Part shown: positions 16,789-25,458 of the stretch, piece by piece
Position numbering within the stretch: the first letter of the stretch is position 1
Layout of the letters: each line of letters begins with the position of its first letter
Source: VFMC01 sp040380855
GTDB taxonomy: Bacteria; Actinomycetota; Acidimicrobiia; Acidimicrobiales; Ilumatobacteraceae
NCBI GenBank assembly: GCA_040380855.1
Contig: JBEIIG010000005.1
Coordinates: 1 to 64,000 of the forward strand
Length of the DNA: 64,000 nucleotides
Direction of reading: 5' to 3'
Made by a program: the position numbers and the translations under genes
Notes under the pieces: generated by a model
What the model saw: the letters and a program-made list of their open reading frames with translations, nothing else
The model's database searches: none
What the model was told of the DNA's origin: nothing

Positions 16789-17447
16789 TACGTGCGCACC
16801 CAGCGGGCGTGCTGCGGCGCCTCGTCGGCCAGCTCGGCGAACGCGCCGCGCATCACGGCCAGGGCGTACAACGCCCGCGGCTCGCCGCGCTGCACGAAGA
16901 TGGCCCGCAGGTTGTTGAGCATGCGGATGAGGATGAGCCGTTCGCTCACGGGCACCAGGTGCAGGTCGTCGAAGCGTTGGCCACCGCCGACCAGCTGGTC
17001 CCACCGCTCGACGAGGCCCGACCGGTCGAACACGGCACCGTTGTGGAACGGATCGCCGAACTCGTCGGTGCCGTCGCCACGGACCATGAAGTGCCCGGGC
17101 AGGCCGATGCCCACGATCGGTGCGCCCAGCCGTCGACCCACCTCGATGGCGACCACCGACAGGGTGATCGGCAACCCGAGGCCCCGCGCCAGCACATCGT
17201 CGATGAACGAGTTGCGCGGGTCGTAGTAGTCGGCCACGTTGCCGGTGAGCCGGCCCCGCATCACGCCCAGCACCCCGCGCAACGACGGTTCACCGGCCCG
17301 TGCGGCCAGGTCGTCGAGCCCGCGCATCACCTCGTCGTAGCGATACACCCCGGTGAAGGCTGCTGCCATCAGAGCGCATGCCTGGTCGAGCGACAGGCCG
17401 GTGGGCGGCCCCGACACCAACGTGGCAAAACGGCGGGCCGGGTCCAT
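16782..17447 (-). CDS. SirB1/transglutaminase-like family protein
   Basis: This 221-residue protein matches the SirB1 (Transglut_core2) family: a region of LPITLSVVAIEVGRRLGAP, then GIGLPGHFMVRG, DPFHNGAVF and a C-terminal helical part ending in MLNNLRAIF and tetratricopeptide-like helices. These proteins lie near protein-release or sirtuin-like regulators elsewhere; molecular function is not established. ATG 17447 is supported by TACGGT exactly 6 nt upstream; longer frames overlap the divergent acyl-CoA synthetase. Its stop codon lies in a 15-bp tandem repeat. Confidence 0.8.
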   Translation of the reverse strand: MDPARRFATLVSGPPTGLSLDQACALMAAAFTGVYRYDEVMRGLDDLAARAGEPSLRGVLGVMRGRLTGNVADYYDPRNSFIDDVLARGLGLPITLSVVAIEVGRRLGAPIVGIGLPGHFMVRGDGTDEFGDPFHNGAVFDRSGLVERWDQLVGGGQRFDDLHLVPVSERLILIRMLNNLRAIFVQRGEPRALYALAVMRGAFAELADEAPQHARWVRTYN

Positions 17448-17453
17448 GTGCGC

Positions 17454-17473
17454 ACCGTAGTGTCGGCTACCTT
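17454..17473. promoter_or_regulatory. Divergent -10 boxes, SirB1-like gene and acyl-CoA synthetase
   Basis: On the minus strand, TACGGT (17459-17454) ends 6 nt before ATG 17447. On the plus strand, TACCTT (17468-17473) ends 8 nt before ATG 17482; a second candidate, TAGTGT, is at 17458-17463. The promoters nearly overlap, so the two genes may compete for polymerase. Confidence 0.5.
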
Positions 17474-17481
17474 CGTTCGCC

Positions 17482-19035
17482 ATGTACCCCGGTGCCTTCG
17501 TCTCCTCCACGCCCGACAAGCCCGCCGTCATCATGGGTGGTTCGGGCTTCACCCAAACGTTCGCCGAACTCGACGCCGCCGCCAACCGGTTGAGCCATCT
17601 GTTGCGCGCCGCGGGGGTGAACCCCGGCGACCATGTGGCCATCTGCATGGAGAACCACGACCGCTACCTCGAGGTGGTGTGGGGATGCCACTACGCCGGC
17701 GCGGTGTACACGGCCTGCTCGAGCCGCCTCACCAGCAGCGAACTGGCCTACATCCTGAACGACTGCACGGCGAAGGTGTTCATCACCTCCACCTACAAAG
17801 CCGACCAGGCAGCCGAGATCGTGGCCGACACGCCGAACGTGCAGTTGCGGCTCATGCTCGACGGCACCATCCCCGGCTACGAGAGCTACGAGTCCGCCGT
17901 GGCCGCCCACCCCGGCACTCCCCTCGCCGAAGAGCGCGTGGCCGGCACCGACATGCTCTACTCGTCGGGCACCACCGGCCGGCCGAAGGGCGTGGCCCGC
18001 GAGTTCACCCACACCCCGCTCGACGGGTCGTCGGGCAGCGTCACACCGCTGCTCACGATGCTGTTCGGCGTCACCGGCGATTCGGTGTACCTGTCGCCCG
18101 CGCCCTTCTACCACGCTGCCCCGCTGCGCTTCTGCATGTCGGCCCAGGCCCTCGGCGCCACCGTGGTGGCCATGGAGCACTTCGACCCCGAGCAGTACCT
18201 GGCCCTGGTCGAGCGCCACCGGGCCACCACCAGCCAGGTGGTGCCCACCATGTTCGTGCGCATGCTGAAACTGCCCGACGACGTGCGCGCCAAGTACGAC
18301 GTGACGTCGCTGCAGTGCGTCATCCACGCGGCCGCGCCGTGCCCCATCCCGGTGAAGAAGGGGATGATCGACTGGTTCGGCCCGATCATCCACGAGTACT
18401 ACGCGGGCACCGAGGGCAACGGCTTCGTCTACTGCAACAGCGATATGTGGCTCGGCCACCCCGGCACGGTGGGCATGCCGATCAACTGCACGGTGCACAT
18501 CTGCGGCGACGACGGCGAGGAACTGCCCCGCTACGAGAGCGGCACGGTGTTCTTCGAGGGTGGGGCCAGCTTCGAGTACCACAACGACCCCGAGAAGACG
18601 GCGTCGTCGCGGCATCCGAAGGGCTGGTCGACGCTCGGCGACGTCGGCTACCTCGACGACGACAACTTCCTCTACCTCACCGACCGCAAGGCCTACATGA
18701 TCATCTCCGGCGGGGTGAACATCTACCCGCAGGAGTCGGAGAACCTGCTGGTCACCCACCCCAAGGTGGTCGACGTGGCGGTGTTCGGCGTGCCCAACGA
18801 GGATTTCGGCGAAGAGGTGAAGGCGGTCGTACAGCCCGCGACGATGCCTGCCGACGCCGAGGCTGCGAAGGCGCTCGAGAAGGAACTCATCGCGTTCTGT
18901 CGCAGCGAGCTGGCCGATGTGAAGTGCCCGCGCAGCATCGACTTCCGCGAGGAACTGCCCCGGCACCCCACCGGCAAGCTGTACAAGCGCCTGCTGAAAG
19001 ACGAGTACTGGAAAGACGCCGGCCGCAGCATCTGA
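17482..19035 (+). CDS. Acyl-CoA synthetase (AMP-forming, FadD-like)
   Basis: This enzyme activates a carboxylic acid to acyl-CoA through an acyl-adenylate. The 517-residue product has the adenylation P-loop YSSGTTGRPKG (about residues 160-170), a YYAGTEGNG A5-type motif, GWSTLGDVGYLDDD and LTDRKAYMIISGGVNIYPQE hinge motifs. The C-terminal catalytic Lys lies in HPTGKLYKR. There is no transmembrane segment. The neighbouring acyl-CoA dehydrogenase, enoyl-CoA hydratase and synthetase genes suggest lipid or aromatic-acid catabolism, but they are not in one operon. Chain specificity is unknown. Confidence 0.93.
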   Translation: MYPGAFVSSTPDKPAVIMGGSGFTQTFAELDAAANRLSHLLRAAGVNPGDHVAICMENHDRYLEVVWGCHYAGAVYTACSSRLTSSELAYILNDCTAKVFITSTYKADQAAEIVADTPNVQLRLMLDGTIPGYESYESAVAAHPGTPLAEERVAGTDMLYSSGTTGRPKGVAREFTHTPLDGSSGSVTPLLTMLFGVTGDSVYLSPAPFYHAAPLRFCMSAQALGATVVAMEHFDPEQYLALVERHRATTSQVVPTMFVRMLKLPDDVRAKYDVTSLQCVIHAAAPCPIPVKKGMIDWFGPIIHEYYAGTEGNGFVYCNSDMWLGHPGTVGMPINCTVHICGDDGEELPRYESGTVFFEGGASFEYHNDPEKTASSRHPKGWSTLGDVGYLDDDNFLYLTDRKAYMIISGGVNIYPQESENLLVTHPKVVDVAVFGVPNEDFGEEVKAVVQPATMPADAEAAKALEKELIAFCRSELADVKCPRSIDFREELPRHPTGKLYKRLLKDEYWKDAGRSI

Positions 19036-19089
19036 CGGGCCCGCTGCCTTCGCCGTCGTGGCGCGGCGGCGGCGATAGGGTCGAACACC

Positions 19090-20274
19090 GTGCCCGAGAC
19101 GACCACGTTCCGCTGGGACCGCCTGACGGTCACCTGTGCGCTGTCGTTCTGCCTCCTCGTATCGGGCCTCAGCGTCGGTGTGGTGCTGGGCGAACTGCGC
19201 GACGAACTCGGTCTGTCGGGCATCCTCGCCGCAGCCCACGGGTCGACATTCGGGTTCGGCCTGGTGGTGATGGGCCTGTTCGGTCTGCGCGTCGTGGCGC
19301 GCGTCGGGCGCCCCGCAGCGTTCTGGGGGACGTGCGTGATGATCATCGCCGGGGTGGCGATGCTGTGCGCCGGGCACTCGTGGCCGGTCACCCTCGGCGG
19401 CACGGCCGTTGCCGGCCTCGCCTGCGCGATGCTCGTGCTGCTCATGCCCGGCATCGTCGCCGACCACCACGGGCCCGCACGCGTCGGAGCATTCGCGGCC
19501 ATCAACGGCATCCCGGGTCTGGCGGGGGTGTCGTACTCGTTGGCGGTCGGCGCCGCGCTCGGCGCCGGGCTGTCGTGGCGGTGGCCCTACCTGGCGCTCA
19601 CACTGTTCATCGCCGCGTTGCTGGCCCTGGTGGGCGCCCGGGTGTCGATCCCCAGCAGCGCCCCCTCCCCCACGTCGGCACTCGCCCTCCTGCGGCGGCC
19701 GGCAGCACGTCGGCCCTTCATCGACGCAGTGCATGCCGTGCTCGCCGAGTTCCCGCTGGGCGTGTGGGCCGTCACCTTCTTGAAAGAGGTGGGCGGTTCG
19801 TCGAGCGGTGCCGCCGCAGCACTCGGTGCCGTGTGGGGCCTGTGCCTGATGGTGGCCCGCCTCCTGCTCCCCCGCTACGTGGCCGTCACCGGTGTGTGGG
19901 CCCGCTCGATCGGCTTCGCAGCCGTCGCCGCCGGCAGCGCGCTGATGTGGATGGGGCCCGGGCTCGTCGTGCGCATCGTCGGCCTGGTGATCGTGGCCTT
20001 CGGCTGCTCGCCGCTCTACCCGCTCGCGGTCGACCGGCTGTACGCCAAGGTCGACGCCGACTCGGTGGCCCTCGGCGCGGTCACCGCGCTGGCGTCGGGC
20101 GTGGCCATCGTCAGCGGACCCCTGTTGCTCGGCGTGCTGGCCGATGCCATCGGCCTGCGCAACGCGGTGCTGGCCGTCACCGCGCTGGCTGCGCTCGGTG
20201 TGTACACGTCGCGACCCGAGCGTGCCGTGCCCGCGGCGATCGACGAACCCGTGGGCGCAGCGTCACACCGCTGA
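19090..20274 (+). CDS. MFS transporter
   Basis: This 394-residue protein has about 12 hydrophobic helices with the major facilitator layout: an N-terminal six-helix half, a polar central loop near residues 190-215 (SSAPSPTS), and a second half. No substrate motif is recognisable. GTG 19090 is used; TAGGGT ends 8 nt before it. The last 12 nt overlap the 3' end of the convergent Gfo/Idh gene. A short cytoplasmic tail ends in AASHR. Confidence 0.8.
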   Translation: MPETTTFRWDRLTVTCALSFCLLVSGLSVGVVLGELRDELGLSGILAAAHGSTFGFGLVVMGLFGLRVVARVGRPAAFWGTCVMIIAGVAMLCAGHSWPVTLGGTAVAGLACAMLVLLMPGIVADHHGPARVGAFAAINGIPGLAGVSYSLAVGAALGAGLSWRWPYLALTLFIAALLALVGARVSIPSSAPSPTSALALLRRPAARRPFIDAVHAVLAEFPLGVWAVTFLKEVGGSSSGAAAALGAVWGLCLMVARLLLPRYVAVTGVWARSIGFAAVAAGSALMWMGPGLVVRIVGLVIVAFGCSPLYPLAVDRLYAKVDADSVALGAVTALASGVAIVSGPLLLGVLADAIGLRNAVLAVTALAALGVYTSRPERAVPAAIDEPVGAASHR

Positions 20275-21195
20275 GCGGTGCAGCGCGTCGATCCAGCGGG
20301 CCAACAGACGCGACTCGGCCGCACCCCACAGGGGTGTCGCCCCGGCATTGACGACCGCGGCGAACTGGTCGAGCATCTCGCCGTACGCGTCGGCGCCCGC
20401 CGCTGCGATGTCGACCATCTCGTCGTTGCGCAACGTGAGTCGCACCGTGCTGGGCTCGATCGGGCCGGGCGCCATGTAGTCGGCGAGCACGATCGACCCC
20501 TCGGTGCCGGTGAGGGCCAGCGAGCGCCGGTTCACCGATTCGAACGACACCTCGGCGGTGGCGCACAGACCGGCGCCGAGGTCGAGCCATCCCGACATCG
20601 ACACGTCGACGCCGTGCTCGTTGCGCACCGCTGCGGCCGCCACGGCCTGCGGCTCGCGCGGCGCCAGCAGCAGCGCCGGGCCCAGGCAGTAGATGCCCAC
20701 GTCGAACAGCGCCCCACCTCCGCGGGCGTCGAAGCGGTGATCGGCCGGGCGGCCGAGCGCGAACGAGAACGACGCGTGCGAGAACCGCAGGGCACCCAAC
20801 CGGGTGCGGGCCAATTCGAGCACCAACTGGTTGCGTGGGTGGTGTGGCCACATGTACGCCTCGACCAACGCGCGCCCAGCCGCCTCGGCAGCAGCGAACA
20901 CCTCGTCGGTGTCGGCGACGGTCATCGTGAGCGGCTTCTCGCACAGCACGTGCTTGCCCGCTTCGAGCGCGGCGAGGATCCAGCGGCGGTGGCCGTCGTT
21001 GGGCAGCGGGATGTACACCGCATCCACATCGGGGCGCCGCAACAACTCGGCGTACGGGGCATCCGAGCCGGTGCGCGTGCGGCTGGCCTCGGCCACCACC
21101 GCATGGCCGGGACGTTCCTGCATCGGCGGCAGGATCTTGCCCCGGTAGATGCGCGACGACGCACCGATGACACCCCAGCGCAGCTGCTCAGCCAT
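20263..21195 (-). CDS. Gfo/Idh/MocA family oxidoreductase
   Basis: This 310-residue NAD(P)-dependent sugar or polyol dehydrogenase-like protein has a Rossmann start (WGVIGASSRI), then VYIPLPNDGH and the family motif CEKPL (E86-K87-P88 carries the conserved Lys). A C-terminal domain with GGGALFDVGIYCL follows. The start overlaps the stop of the aldehyde dehydrogenase gene by 8 nt, so they form a two-gene operon that could oxidise a sugar or aldehyde in sequence. The substrate is not deducible. The 3' end overlaps the convergent MFS gene by 12 nt. Confidence 0.9.
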   Translation of the reverse strand: MAEQLRWGVIGASSRIYRGKILPPMQERPGHAVVAEASRTRTGSDAPYAELLRRPDVDAVYIPLPNDGHRRWILAALEAGKHVLCEKPLTMTVADTDEVFAAAEAAGRALVEAYMWPHHPRNQLVLELARTRLGALRFSHASFSFALGRPADHRFDARGGGALFDVGIYCLGPALLLAPREPQAVAAAAVRNEHGVDVSMSGWLDLGAGLCATAEVSFESVNRRSLALTGTEGSIVLADYMAPGPIEPSTVRLTLRNDEMVDIAAAGADAYGEMLDQFAAVVNAGATPLWGAAESRLLARWIDALHRSAV

Positions 21196-22585
21196 GGATC
21201 ACCACCATGCGGATCTCGGTCATCTCCTTGATCGTGAACGCCGGCCCTTCGCGGGTGTTGCCGCTGTCGCGCAGACCTCCGTAGGGCTGCTGGTCGGCGC
21301 GCCATGTGGGCACCTCGTTCACCAGCACACCGCCGAAGTCGAGCGAGCGCACGGCCGTGAGCGCCTTGGAGATGTCGCTCGTGAAGATGGCTGCCTGCAA
21401 GCCGTAGTCGGTGTCGTTCGCCATGTCGATGGCAGCCGACAGGTCGTCGTACGCGGTGATGGTGACCACGGGGCCGAACACCTCCTTCGCACACACCTTC
21501 ATCTCGGGTGTGGCATCGGCGATCACGGTGGGCCGCAGCACGCCGTCGGCCTGCTGCACACCACCTGCCACGATGCGCGCCCCGGCCGCTGCGGCCTCGT
21601 CGATCCATGCCTGCACACGGTCGCGTTCGCTCGCCGAGATGAGTGCCGACACATCGGTGGCCTCGTCCATCGGATCGCCCACCACCAGCGACTCGACATG
21701 CGCCACCAGGGCGTCGGTGAACGCCGCGGCGATGCTGCAGTGCACCAGCACCCGCTGCGTGGAGATACAGCTCTGCCCGGCATGGCTGAACCCCGCCACC
21801 TTGATCTTGGCCGCCGCCGTGGCCCAGTCGCCGTCGGGTTCGATGATGACCGGGGCGTTGTTGCCCAGTTCGAGACCCACCCGCTTGCGGGGCGCACGGG
21901 CCCGGATGCCCCAGCCCACTTCGGGCGACCCGGTGAAGGTGATGAGGGCCACGTCGGGATGATCGACCAGCGCGTTGCCCACCGTGGAGCCGCCACCGGT
22001 GACCACCTGCAGGTAGTCGGCGGGCAGGCCGCAGTCGTCGACCAGCATGCTGGCGAAGGCGAGCGAACTGAACGGAGTCTGGCTGGCCGGCTTCAGCACC
22101 ACCGGGCAACCGGCGGCGATGGCCGGCCCCAACTTGTGCGCCACCAGGTTGAGCGGGAAGTTGAACGGGGCGATGGCACCCACCACGCCGATGGGCACGC
22201 GCAGGGTGAAGCCCAGCTTGCCCTCACCGGCAGGGATGGCGTCGAGCGGGATCATCTCACCCGCCAGCGTGCGCGCCTCGGCCGCCGAGAACTGCAGCGT
22301 GCCCACCGCGCGCTCGGCCTCGACCCGGGCGGTCTTGATCGGCTTGGCCGCCTCGCGGGCGATGATCTCGGCGAACTCGTCGCGACGTGCGGCGAGGTGC
22401 TGTGCCGCCCGGTCGAGGATCTCGGCACGCTTCCACAACGGCAGCGGACCACGCTGCAACGCCGCCTTCGCCGTGGCGACGGCCCGGTCGACATCGGCAG
22501 CGGTGTGGGCAGGTATCTCGCCGATGACCGACTGGTCGTAGGGCGAACGGACGACGATGCTGGCAGCGTTGGCAGGGGTCGACAT
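21188..22585 (-). CDS. Aldehyde dehydrogenase (NAD(P)+)
   Basis: This 465-residue ALDH has the conserved oxyanion Asn142 (FNFPLN), Glu239 (LELGNNAP) and catalytic Cys273 (GQSCIST). FTGSPEVG lies in the cofactor region and a C-terminal GGLRDSGNTREG completes the fold. The ELGNN motif, where most ALDHs have ELGG, resembles glyceraldehyde-3-phosphate or lactaldehyde dehydrogenase-like subfamilies. ATG 22585 is chosen because TAGCCT ends 8 nt before it; the frame upstream lacks support. It is coupled to the downstream Gfo/Idh oxidoreductase by an 8-nt overlap. Confidence 0.93.
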   Translation of the reverse strand: MSTPANAASIVVRSPYDQSVIGEIPAHTAADVDRAVATAKAALQRGPLPLWKRAEILDRAAQHLAARRDEFAEIIAREAAKPIKTARVEAERAVGTLQFSAAEARTLAGEMIPLDAIPAGEGKLGFTLRVPIGVVGAIAPFNFPLNLVAHKLGPAIAAGCPVVLKPASQTPFSSLAFASMLVDDCGLPADYLQVVTGGGSTVGNALVDHPDVALITFTGSPEVGWGIRARAPRKRVGLELGNNAPVIIEPDGDWATAAAKIKVAGFSHAGQSCISTQRVLVHCSIAAAFTDALVAHVESLVVGDPMDEATDVSALISASERDRVQAWIDEAAAAGARIVAGGVQQADGVLRPTVIADATPEMKVCAKEVFGPVVTITAYDDLSAAIDMANDTDYGLQAAIFTSDISKALTAVRSLDFGGVLVNEVPTWRADQQPYGGLRDSGNTREGPAFTIKEMTEIRMVVIHG

Positions 22586-22593
22586 GAGCGGGG

Positions 22594-22599
22594 AGGCTA
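22594..22599 (-). promoter_or_regulatory. -10 box of the aldehyde dehydrogenase operon
   Basis: TAGCCT on the minus strand ends 8 nt before ATG 22585 and fits the leaderless pattern seen elsewhere in this window. The divergent GDPD gene starts only 10 bp to the right. Confidence 0.45.
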
Positions 22600-22608
22600 C
22601 TGCGCGCC

Positions 22609-23379
22609 ATGATGAGGGCCATGCCTGCCGCATCGCACCCGTATCTCGACTGGCACGGGCCGGTGCCCTTCGCGCACCGTGGCGGCGCCAGCGACGCGCC
22701 CGAGAACACGATGCCCGCTTTCCAATACGCCATCGACCTCGGATATCGCTACATCGAGACCGATGTGCAGGTGACCGCCGACGGGGTGCTGGTGGCGTTC
22801 CACGACAACGACCTGCGTCGGGCCTGTGGCCGTCCGGGGCGCATCAGCGACCTGCCGTGGAGCGAGGTGCGCACGGCACTGGTCGACGGCAAGGCGCCCA
22901 TCCCGCTGCTGGAAGACCTGCTCGGCGCCTGGCCCGATGTGCGCGTGAACATCGACTGCAAGAGCGATGCGGCCGTTCCAGCACTCGTCGCCACCCTGCG
23001 CCGCGCTGCCGCGCTCGACCGGGTGTGCGTGGGCGCCTTCAGCGATCTGCGCATCCGCCGGCTGCGGGCACTGCTCGGCGACCAGCTGTGCAGCGCGCTC
23101 GGGCCCGCCGGTGTGGCCGCCCTCCGCTACGGCCGACCGCGGTCGCTGGGCGGCCAGACCGCCCAGGTGCCGGTGCGTCAGGGGCCGCTCACCGTGGTCG
23201 ACCGGGCGTTCGTCGAACGTGCCCATCGCCTGGGCATCCACGTGCACGTGTGGACCATCGACGAACCGGGCGAGATGCAGCGCCTGCTCGACCTGGGCGT
23301 CGACGGCGTCATGACCGATCGGCCGGCGGTGCTGCGCGATGTGTTCCAGGCACGCGGACACTGGCAGCCCGCACCCTGA
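22609..23379 (+). CDS. Glycerophosphodiester phosphodiesterase
   Basis: GDPD enzymes split glycerophosphodiesters to glycerol-3-phosphate and an alcohol with a divalent metal. The 256-residue product has the hallmark residues H23 (AHRGG), E50 and D52 (IETDVQ) and H65 (FHDNDL), plus a closing GVMTDRP motif. No signal peptide is seen, so it is probably cytoplasmic. ATG 22609 is the first of several in-frame starts; ATG 22621 is a possible alternative. The last 71 nt overlap the 3' end of the convergent membrane-protein gene. Confidence 0.92.
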   Translation: MMRAMPAASHPYLDWHGPVPFAHRGGASDAPENTMPAFQYAIDLGYRYIETDVQVTADGVLVAFHDNDLRRACGRPGRISDLPWSEVRTALVDGKAPIPLLEDLLGAWPDVRVNIDCKSDAAVPALVATLRRAAALDRVCVGAFSDLRIRRLRALLGDQLCSALGPAGVAALRYGRPRSLGGQTAQVPVRQGPLTVVDRAFVERAHRLGIHVHVWTIDEPGEMQRLLDLGVDGVMTDRPAVLRDVFQARGHWQPAP

Positions 23380-23779
23380 CCCACACCCCAGCCGCCAGGA
23401 AGGCCAGCCCCGCAACGGCACACACCCAGGTGCCGGCGCCCACGGTGATGGGTGTGCCGGCGCTGCCCACGGCCAGCACTGCGGCGATACCCCCCGCATA
23501 GAGCGCAGCCAGCACGGCCACCACGAGCGACGCCGTCGACCGGCCCCACCAGGCCAGCACGACTGCCGACGTGACGAGCAGCGGTACGAACGGCCAAGCG
23601 CCGATGAGCAGCGCAGCGGGTCCGTCGGGGGCGATGTCGAGCCGATCGACGAGGCCCACCAGCGCGTAACTCGAGCGCGTCGTGCTGCCCGAGTGCAACC
23701 ACGGCAGGAACGTTCCGATCAGCAGCACCGCACCCGCTGCGGTGAACCCGACGAGGGCGCGCTGCAGTGATCGTGGCAT
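23309..23779 (-). CDS. Four-helix membrane protein of unknown function
   Basis: This 156-residue protein has about four hydrophobic segments: AAGAVLLIGTFLPWL, ALLIGAWPFVPLLV, LVVAVLAALYAGG and VCAVAGLAFLAAGVW. A Ser/Thr/Arg loop (HSGSTTRSS) after helix 1 and a basic C-terminal tail complete it. The LIGTFLPWL opening resembles small actinobacterial membrane proteins with a conserved PWL. ATG 23779 is chosen because the longer frame is antisense to the glutamyltransferase. Function is unknown. Its tail overlaps the convergent GDPD gene by 71 nt. Confidence 0.65.
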   Translation of the reverse strand: MPRSLQRALVGFTAAGAVLLIGTFLPWLHSGSTTRSSYALVGLVDRLDIAPDGPAALLIGAWPFVPLLVTSAVVLAWWGRSTASLVVAVLAALYAGGIAAVLAVGSAGTPITVGAGTWVCAVAGLAFLAAGVWVRVRAASVRVPGTHRAAPPADRS

Positions 23780-23803
23780 GCGTTCGATCGTACGGCCCGG
23801 GCA

Positions 23804-23809
23804 TAACGT
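23804..23809 (+). promoter_or_regulatory. -10 box, leaderless start of gamma-glutamyltransferase
   Basis: TAACGT ends 6 nt before ATG 23816, with no ribosome site between them. Confidence 0.5.
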
Positions 23810-23815
23810 GCGCAC

Positions 23816-25396
23816 ATGCAGCCAACCAGCACACCTGCGGCCACCGTCAGGTCGCCGGGCGCCCTCGTGGCCTCGGCCGACCAGCTGGCCACCCAAGCGG
23901 GTCTCGCCGTCCTCGCCCGCGGCGGCAACGCGGTCGATGCAGCGATCGCCACCAACGCCGCGATCGCCGTCACCGGGCCACATCTGTGCGGGATGGGTGG
24001 CGACCTGTTCGCGCTGGTGCACGACGGCAGCACCGTGCACGCCCTCAACGCCAGCGGCCGCGCCGGCAGCGGTGCCGACCCCGAGGTGCTACGCGCCGAC
24101 GGGCACCACGAGATGCCGTTCCGTCACGACATCCGCACCGTCACCGTGCCCGGATGCATCGACGGCTGGTGCACCCTCCACGCCCGGTTCGGCCGGGTGC
24201 CCCTCGCCGAGGTGCTCGCTCCGGCAATCGCCCTCGCCGAGCACGGGTTCCCGGCATCACCCCTCCTGGTCGGTTCGCTGGCCTCGCTCGACCAGCGTGC
24301 GGCGACGGCACTCGCCGAACTCGTCGGTCAGGCCCGCCGACCCGGCGACCGGGTGCGCCGACCAGGTGCCGCTGCAGCGCTGCGGGCCGTGGCCGCATCG
24401 GGCCGGGCCGGCTTCTACGAGGGCGCGTTCGGCGAGGGCCTGCTGGCCCTCGGTGCCGGGTGGTACACACCCGACGACCTCACCACTCCCGGCGCCGACT
24501 GGGTGGCGCCCCTCGCCCACGACGCGTTCGGGGTGACACTCCACACGATCGCACCCAACTCGCAGGGCTACCTGCTGCTCGGTTCGGCCGGTCTGGCCGC
24601 CGGCCTCGACCTGCCCGACGACACCGACGACCCGCAGTGGGCGCACCTGCTGGTCGAATGCGCCAAAGCCGCCGGACGCGACCGGCCCGAGGTGCTGCAC
24701 GACCGTGCCGATGGGCGCGAGCTGGTGGCGCGGATCATCGGGCGTCGAGCCGAGATCGACCCCAACCGCGCTGCTGCTCCGCGTCTGCGGTCGGCCGACG
24801 GCGACACCACCTACCTGTGCGCCGTCGACAGCGACCGGATGGCCGTCTCGCTCATCCAGTCGAACGCCTCGGGGTTCGGTTCGTGGTTGGTGGAACCCAC
24901 CACCGGCATCAACCTGCACAACCGCGGCCTGGGGTTCTCACTCGAAGCCGGCCACCCGGCCGAACTCGGCCCCGGTCGCCGGCCGCCGCACACCCTGGCC
25001 CCCGCACTTGCCACACGGCCCGACGGATCGTGCGCTGCGGTGTTCGGCACGATGGGCGGCGACGGCCAGCCACAGATCCTGCTGCAAGTGGCCGCCCGCC
25101 TGTTCCGCCACGGCCACAGCCCCGGGCACGCACTCGATGCGGCTCGCTGGGTGCTCCACGGGCCGACGACCGGATTCGACACCTGGACCGCCCCCGAGGG
25201 CCCCCACCTGCTGCTCGAGGGCCATGTGCCGGCCGCCTGGGCGACGGAACTGGCACGGCGCGGCCACCGTGTGGTGCCGTCATCGGCATACGACAGCACC
25301 TTCGGACACGCGCACGCCATCGTCGTGCAGCCCGACGGCATGCTCGCCGGTGGCACCGACCGGCGTGCACGCGTCGGCTCTGTTGCAGGCGTGTGA
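23816..25396 (+). CDS. Gamma-glutamyltransferase family protein (Ntn hydrolase)
   Basis: Members are autoprocessed Ntn hydrolases acting on gamma-glutamyl amides such as glutathione, or on related acylamides. The 526-residue product has the early family blocks ARGGNAVDAAIA and GMGGDLF. The predicted self-cleavage site is before T331 in GDTTYLCAVDSD, and FGTMGGDGQPQ lies near the C terminus. No secretion signal is visible, unlike many periplasmic GGTs. The gene is single and leaderless. Substrate is not certain: some relatives are cephalosporin or glutaryl acylases. Confidence 0.9.
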   Translation: MQPTSTPAATVRSPGALVASADQLATQAGLAVLARGGNAVDAAIATNAAIAVTGPHLCGMGGDLFALVHDGSTVHALNASGRAGSGADPEVLRADGHHEMPFRHDIRTVTVPGCIDGWCTLHARFGRVPLAEVLAPAIALAEHGFPASPLLVGSLASLDQRAATALAELVGQARRPGDRVRRPGAAAALRAVAASGRAGFYEGAFGEGLLALGAGWYTPDDLTTPGADWVAPLAHDAFGVTLHTIAPNSQGYLLLGSAGLAAGLDLPDDTDDPQWAHLLVECAKAAGRDRPEVLHDRADGRELVARIIGRRAEIDPNRAAAPRLRSADGDTTYLCAVDSDRMAVSLIQSNASGFGSWLVEPTTGINLHNRGLGFSLEAGHPAELGPGRRPPHTLAPALATRPDGSCAAVFGTMGGDGQPQILLQVAARLFRHGHSPGHALDAARWVLHGPTTGFDTWTAPEGPHLLLEGHVPAAWATELARRGHRVVPSSAYDSTFGHAHAIVVQPDGMLAGGTDRRARVGSVAGV

Positions 25397-25446
25397 AATC
25401 CTCGGCCGGTTCGGGCGGGAGGGCCGACCGCCCACGGCGCCACGAC

Positions 25447-25452
25447 TAACGT
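25447..25452 (+). promoter_or_regulatory. -10 box, leaderless start of the monooxygenase-transporter operon
   Basis: TAACGT ends 6 nt before ATG 25459. The hexamer and the gap are the same as at 23804-23809. Confidence 0.5.
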
Positions 25453-25458
25453 CGGGTC